Shown here: positions 60,424 to 64,000 of the stretch, one piece after another | Layout of the letters: every line of letters starts with the position of its first letter | Position numbering within the stretch: position 1 is the stretch's first letter | NCBI GenBank assembly: GCA_963728125.1 | Contig: CAVSIZ010000013.1 | Location: 248,001 to 312,000 of the forward strand | Origin: CAWDCV01 sp963728125 | Lineage (GTDB): Bacteria; Actinomycetota; Actinomycetes; CAWDCV01 | DNA: 64,000 nucleotides | Direction: 5' to 3' | The notes under the pieces: model-generated | What the model was told of the DNA's origin: nothing | What the model saw: the letters and a program-made list of their open reading frames with translations, nothing else | Database searches by the model: none | Made by a program: the position numbers and the translations under genes

Positions 60424-62469
60424 GTGCCGATGCTGACGGATCTGCCGAAGCGGATCCTGCTCGGGCGAGCCATGCGCAGCGACACGCTGTCCGAGCAGCT
60501 GCTGCCCAAGCGCATCGCGCTTCCGGTGTTCGCCAGCGATGCCATGTCGTCGGTCGCGTACGCCACCCAGGAGATCCTCATCGTGCTCTCCCTGGGCGGC
60601 CTGGCGTACTTCACGCTGGCGCCTTGGGCCGGCCTGGCCGTGATCGTCGTCATGGTCACAGTCGTCGCGGCGTACCGGCAGAACGTGCACGCGTACCCCT
60701 CGGGTGGTGGCGACTACGAGGTGGCTACGGTCAACCTCGGGCGCAACTTCGGCGTTGTCGTCGCCGCGGCACTGCTCGTCGACTACGTGCTCACGGTGGC
60801 GGTCTCGGTGTCCGCGGGCGTGGCGAACCTTGCCTCCACGCCGCTGCTGCAGGTGCTCGGCCGACATCCGGTGCAGTCGACACTCGGGATCGTCGCGATC
60901 GTTGTGCTGCTCAACCTGCGAGGCTTGCGCGAGAGCGGCATGGCCTTCGCCATCCCGACGTACGCCTTCATCCTCGGCATCGTCGGCATGATCGTGGTAG
61001 GCGTATTCCGGCTGCTGACAGGGACGGAGCTGGTGGCCGCATCGAGCGCGTACGAGATCGAACCGGAGCTGGACCAGCTCGGCACTCTCGGCATCGTCTT
61101 CCTCGGGCTCCGCGCGTTCGCTTCCGGTTGCACAGCGCTGACCGGCGTCGAGGCGATCAGCAACGGCGTTCCGGCGTTCCGCAAGCCGAAGTCGAAGAAT
61201 GCCGCCACGACGCTCGCGCTGATGGGCGGCATCGCGGTGACGATGTTCGCTGGTGTGACTTTCCTGGCTCTGCGGGCGGACGTCCACATCACCGAGAACA
61301 ACGCAGATCTCATCGGCTTCACCGGGGATCAGCAGCCGACGGTCATCGCCCAGATTGCGGCAACGGTCTTCGGCAGCAACACCAACCTGCTCTTCTACTA
61401 CGTCCAGTTCGTGACGGCGATCATTCTCGTACTCGCAGCCAATACGGCGTTCAACGGGTTCCCGGTGCTGGCATCGATCCTGGCGCAGGACCGGTATCTG
61501 CCGCGGCAGCTGCACACGCGCGGAGACCGGCTCGTCTACAGCAACGGCATCCTGCTGCTGGCCGCTTTCGCCGGCTTGTTGATCTGGGGCTTCAACGCCA
61601 ACCCGACGCAGCTCATCCAGCTCTACATCGTCGGCGTCTTCGTCTCGTTCACCTGCAGCCAGGGTGGCATGGTCCGGCACTGGAACCGCTTACTTCGCGC
61701 GCAAACGGACTCGACCGAACGTCGCACGACGCATCGGCGCAGGCTCATCAGCGGCTTCGCGTTCCTCTTGACAGGCACCGTGCTCGTGGTCGTACTCATC
61801 ACGAAGTTCACCGCTGGGGCGTGGATCGCAATCGTTGCGATGGTCGTTCTGTGGTTCCTCATGCATGGCATCCGGCGACACTACGAGCGGGTCGCGGCCG
61901 AGCTGGCCGTCACCGATGAGGACGAAGCGACGATGCTGCCGTCGCGTACGCACGCCATTGTCTTGGTGTCGAAGATCCACAAGCCCACGCTGCGCGCCAT
62001 CTCGTACGCGCGGGCGTCGCGCCCCTCGACCCTGACCGCTTTGACCGTCAACGTCGACGACGAGGAAACGCGAGCGCTGCAGGAGGAGTGGGACCGGCGC
62101 GGCATCCCGATTCCGCTGACGGTCATCGATTCCCCGTTCCGCGAGATCACCCGACCTATCCTCAAGTACGTGCGAGGCGTGCGCCGGCAGAGCCCGCGCG
62201 ACGTCGTCAACGTCTACATCCCTGAGTACGTCGTCGGGCACTGGTGGGAGAACCTGCTGCACAACCAGAGCGCGCTACGCCTCAAGGGGCGGCTGCTGTT
62301 CACCCCCGGTGTGATGGTCACGAACGTGCCGTGGCAGCTGCGGTCGTCCGCGGCGGCAGCGGCGCGTCCGGAAGCTTCGGTGCCCGGCATGATCCGCCGC
62401 AGTCGGGTGACGTACGACGGGATGGGGGACGGCACCCGTAGTCGCCAGCGGACGGATACGCGAACCTGA
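60424..62469 (+). CDS. KimA/KUP-like APC-family potassium importer
   Basis: 681 residues from GTG 60424. It begins with KRIALPVFASDAMSSVAYAT, the KimA (YdaO) signature, then about 12 helices (YPSGGGDYEVATVNLGRNFG, FASGCTALTGVEAISNGVPAFRKPK read in parts) and a C-terminal cytoplasmic domain of about 190 residues with a USP-like fold (HAIVLVSKIHKPTLRAISYAR). In Bacillus KimA imports K+ with H+ and is shut by c-di-AMP. Position next to two TrkA genes and kdp supports a potassium role; amino acid transport is the alternative. Confidence 0.85.
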   Translation: MPMLTDLPKRILLGRAMRSDTLSEQLLPKRIALPVFASDAMSSVAYATQEILIVLSLGGLAYFTLAPWAGLAVIVVMVTVVAAYRQNVHAYPSGGGDYEVATVNLGRNFGVVVAAALLVDYVLTVAVSVSAGVANLASTPLLQVLGRHPVQSTLGIVAIVVLLNLRGLRESGMAFAIPTYAFILGIVGMIVVGVFRLLTGTELVAASSAYEIEPELDQLGTLGIVFLGLRAFASGCTALTGVEAISNGVPAFRKPKSKNAATTLALMGGIAVTMFAGVTFLALRADVHITENNADLIGFTGDQQPTVIAQIAATVFGSNTNLLFYYVQFVTAIILVLAANTAFNGFPVLASILAQDRYLPRQLHTRGDRLVYSNGILLLAAFAGLLIWGFNANPTQLIQLYIVGVFVSFTCSQGGMVRHWNRLLRAQTDSTERRTTHRRRLISGFAFLLTGTVLVVVLITKFTAGAWIAIVAMVVLWFLMHGIRRHYERVAAELAVTDEDEATMLPSRTHAIVLVSKIHKPTLRAISYARASRPSTLTALTVNVDDEETRALQEEWDRRGIPIPLTVIDSPFREITRPILKYVRGVRRQSPRDVVNVYIPEYVVGHWWENLLHNQSALRLKGRLLFTPGVMVTNVPWQLRSSAAAAARPEASVPGMIRRSRVTYDGMGDGTRSRQRTDTRT

Positions 62470-62518
62470 CGCCCGGACTACGCTCGCCCTCCGCGGCCAC
62501 CAACGAAGGGAGCTCGCC

Positions 62519-63757
62519 ATGGCGCTCGGTGTGTACTCCGAGGTGGGCAAGCTCCGCCAGGTGATCCTGCACCGTCCTGGTCTCGAGCTGACGAGATTGT
62601 CACCGACCAACGTCAGCGAGCTGCTGTTCGACGACATCCCCTGGGCCAAGCGGGCGCGCGAGGAGCACGATGCGTTCGCGCAGGAGCTGCGCGACAAGGG
62701 CGTCAAGGTGCACCTGTTCGCCAATCTTCTTGCCGACGTGCTCGAGGATCCTGCCGCGCGGACGTGGATCCTCGACCGGACGTTCACGGAAGACACGGTC
62801 GGCCAGACCCTCGTGCGCCCACTGCGACAGCTTGCCGAAGTCGAGGAGAGCGAACGGCTGGCCGAGCTCCTGATCGGCGGCATCCTGAAGAGCGATCTCT
62901 CCGCTCTCAAGGCCAACAGCCTGCGCTGGGAGCTCATGCACCGCGACGACTTTCTGCTGGCGCCGCTGCCGAATCACCTGTTCCAGCGTGACAATTCCGC
63001 GTGGGTGTTCGGTGGCGTCAGCATCAACCCGATGGCGCGCGAGGCGCGCGTCCGAGAGTCGATTCACAGCACCGCCATCTACAAGTTCCACCCGCTCTTC
63101 GCCAAGCACGACTTCGAGATCTGGTACGGCGGCGACGACAGTCGCCATCAGCCGGCGACCGTCGAGGGCGGCGACATCCACGTCCTCGGCAACGGTGCCC
63201 TGATGGTCGGCATGAGCGAACGCACGACCGCGATGGGCGTTGAGAACCTGGCGCGCGGCATCTTCTCCCGCGGCGGCGCAACGAAGATCATCGCCATTGA
63301 GCTGCCGCACTCCCGGGCGATGATGCACCTCGACACCGTCATGACGATGATCGATCGCGACACGTTCGTCATGTATCCGTATCTCCACACGAAGCTGCGA
63401 TCGTGGACGGTGTTGCCGGCCACCTCGGCCAGCGATCCCGACGAGCCGCAGGAGCTGGAAGTCGTCGAGAACGCCGATCTATTCGACACCATCGGCCAGA
63501 CGATCGGGCTGGCGAAGGTCAATGTCCTGAAGACGAACGAGGACGTTCGTGCAGCGCAGCGCGAGCAATGGGACGACGGAAATAACTTCCTCGCCATCGA
63601 GCCCGGCGTCATCGTCGGCTACGAGCGCAATCTCACGACGAACACGTTCCTGCGCAAGCACGGCATCGAGGTCATCACCATCGCCGGCAGCGAGCTCGGC
63701 CGCGGGCGCGGCGGACCACGCTGCATGAGCTGTCCCATCGAACGCGATCCGGCCTAG
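62519..63757 (+). CDS. arcA: Arginine deiminase
   Basis: 412 residues from ATG 62519 with GAAGGGAG upstream. Guanidino-modifying-enzyme fold: VYSEVGKLRQVILHRPGLEL, LLFDDIPWAKRAREEHDAF, PNHLFQRDNSAWVFGG, TVEGGDIHVLGNGALMVGMSERT (read in parts) and the catalytic Cys at the end in GRGRGGPRCMSCPIERD. It hydrolyses arginine to citrulline and ammonia. It is followed 12 bp later by the carbamoyltransferase gene. Confidence 0.95.
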   Translation: MALGVYSEVGKLRQVILHRPGLELTRLSPTNVSELLFDDIPWAKRAREEHDAFAQELRDKGVKVHLFANLLADVLEDPAARTWILDRTFTEDTVGQTLVRPLRQLAEVEESERLAELLIGGILKSDLSALKANSLRWELMHRDDFLLAPLPNHLFQRDNSAWVFGGVSINPMAREARVRESIHSTAIYKFHPLFAKHDFEIWYGGDDSRHQPATVEGGDIHVLGNGALMVGMSERTTAMGVENLARGIFSRGGATKIIAIELPHSRAMMHLDTVMTMIDRDTFVMYPYLHTKLRSWTVLPATSASDPDEPQELEVVENADLFDTIGQTIGLAKVNVLKTNEDVRAAQREQWDDGNNFLAIEPGVIVGYERNLTTNTFLRKHGIEVITIAGSELGRGRGGPRCMSCPIERDPA

Positions 63758-63769
63758 GAGCACGACGTC

Positions 63770-64000
63770 GTGAGCGTCAACCTGCGCAACCGCAACTTCC
63801 TCAAGGAGTTGGACTTCACCCCGCAGGAGTTGCGCTTCCTGCTCGACCTGTCGCGCGACCTCAAGCGGGCCAAGTACGCGGGCACCGAGAGGCAACGCCT
63901 ACGCGGCAAGAACATCGCGCTCATCTTCGAGAAGACATCGACGCGGACGCGCTGCGCCTTCGAGGTTGCGGCGTACGACCAGGGAGCGCATGTCACGTAC
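63770..64000 (+). CDS. arcB: Ornithine carbamoyltransferase (partial, runs off the edge)
   Basis: The first 77 residues, from GTG 63770 (AGGAG 9 nt upstream), start with VSVNLRNRNFLKELDFTPQE and include the carbamoyl-phosphate motif FEKTSTRTRCAFE (S-T-R-T-R). Following arcA, it is most likely the catabolic enzyme that splits citrulline to ornithine and carbamoyl phosphate. The rest lies outside the window. Confidence 0.9.
   Translation, partial: MSVNLRNRNFLKELDFTPQELRFLLDLSRDLKRAKYAGTERQRLRGKNIALIFEKTSTRTRCAFEVAAYDQGAHVTY

Noticed and set aside
60364..61680. 438-codon minus-strand frame inside the KimA-like gene
   Set aside because: Antisense shadow; protein is Gln/His/Asp-rich with no domain, while the plus-strand frame is a clear transporter.
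59898..61919. 673-codon plus-strand frame over trkA and the KimA-like gene
   Set aside because: It is a third-position shadow spanning two divergent genes, with no domain.

Overview
The window is GC-rich DNA (sampled lines run from about 57% to 75% GC) packed with genes. Many starts are GTG, many neighbouring genes overlap by ATGA/GTGA, and the gene content is typical of Actinobacteria: SepH, DUF3093, DUF3710, DUF3159, DUF4193, DUF5998, a SigK/RskA pair, paired CeoB/CeoC TrkA proteins and a coproporphyrin-type ferrochelatase with a 4-Cys tail. It looks like the chromosome of a free-living actinomycete. I see no phage, IS element, CRISPR array, rRNA or tRNA. The genus cannot be fixed from the sequence alone.

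Layout. 1-8.5 kb: the end of parE and all of parC (opposite strand) frame an accessory block with a LuxR/TPR regulator plus methyltransferase, an exported propeller-like protein and an APC permease. 8.5-13.7 kb: a histidine kinase/response regulator pair diverges from a LolA-like exported protein and an ABC-2 exporter. 13.7-19 kb: cold-shock protein, PEP-mutase/isocitrate-lyase-family enzyme, then a SigK-type module (membrane molybdopterin oxidoreductase, fasciclin lipoprotein, sigma factor, anti-sigma factor). 19-31.3 kb: small metabolic and unknown genes, Ku, an AroE-like dehydrogenase, a tyrosine-phosphatase-like protein, a decayed FMN reductase, psuG-psuK for pseudouridine breakdown and a PLP decarboxylase. 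31.3-44.3 kb: DUF5998 plus phosphodiesterase, ArsR with two cation transporters, an orphan ECF sigma pair, sepH, lactone oxidase, MFS, ferrochelatase, S9 peptidase and suhB-like phosphatase. 44.3-50 kb: NatAB-like ABC exporter, DUF4193, DUF3093, thioesterase, dut and DUF3710. 50-62.5 kb: a potassium block with a micropeptide gene, kdpFABC, kdpDE, an OB-fold protein, DUF3159, two TrkA proteins and a KimA-like importer. The right end starts an arginine deiminase pathway (arcA, arcB).

Three patterns cut across the window. First, about a dozen starts sit 6-8 nt behind a TANNNT-like hexamer, which implies widespread leaderless transcription; one of these is a SigK-type promoter. Second, five otherwise intact genes (LuxR, exported protein, S9 peptidase, kdpA, DUF3159) each carry one single-base frameshift, four of them +1. 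They are either sequencing errors or real inactivation. Third, three kinds of long-armed palindromes lie between genes at about 15.0, 35.1 and 44.3 kb. I found no wholly new multi-gene system. The least explained pieces are the ECF sigma/companion pair next to the tandem palindromes, the membrane-protein/AroE-like pair, and the 27-residue membrane peptide in front of kdpF.
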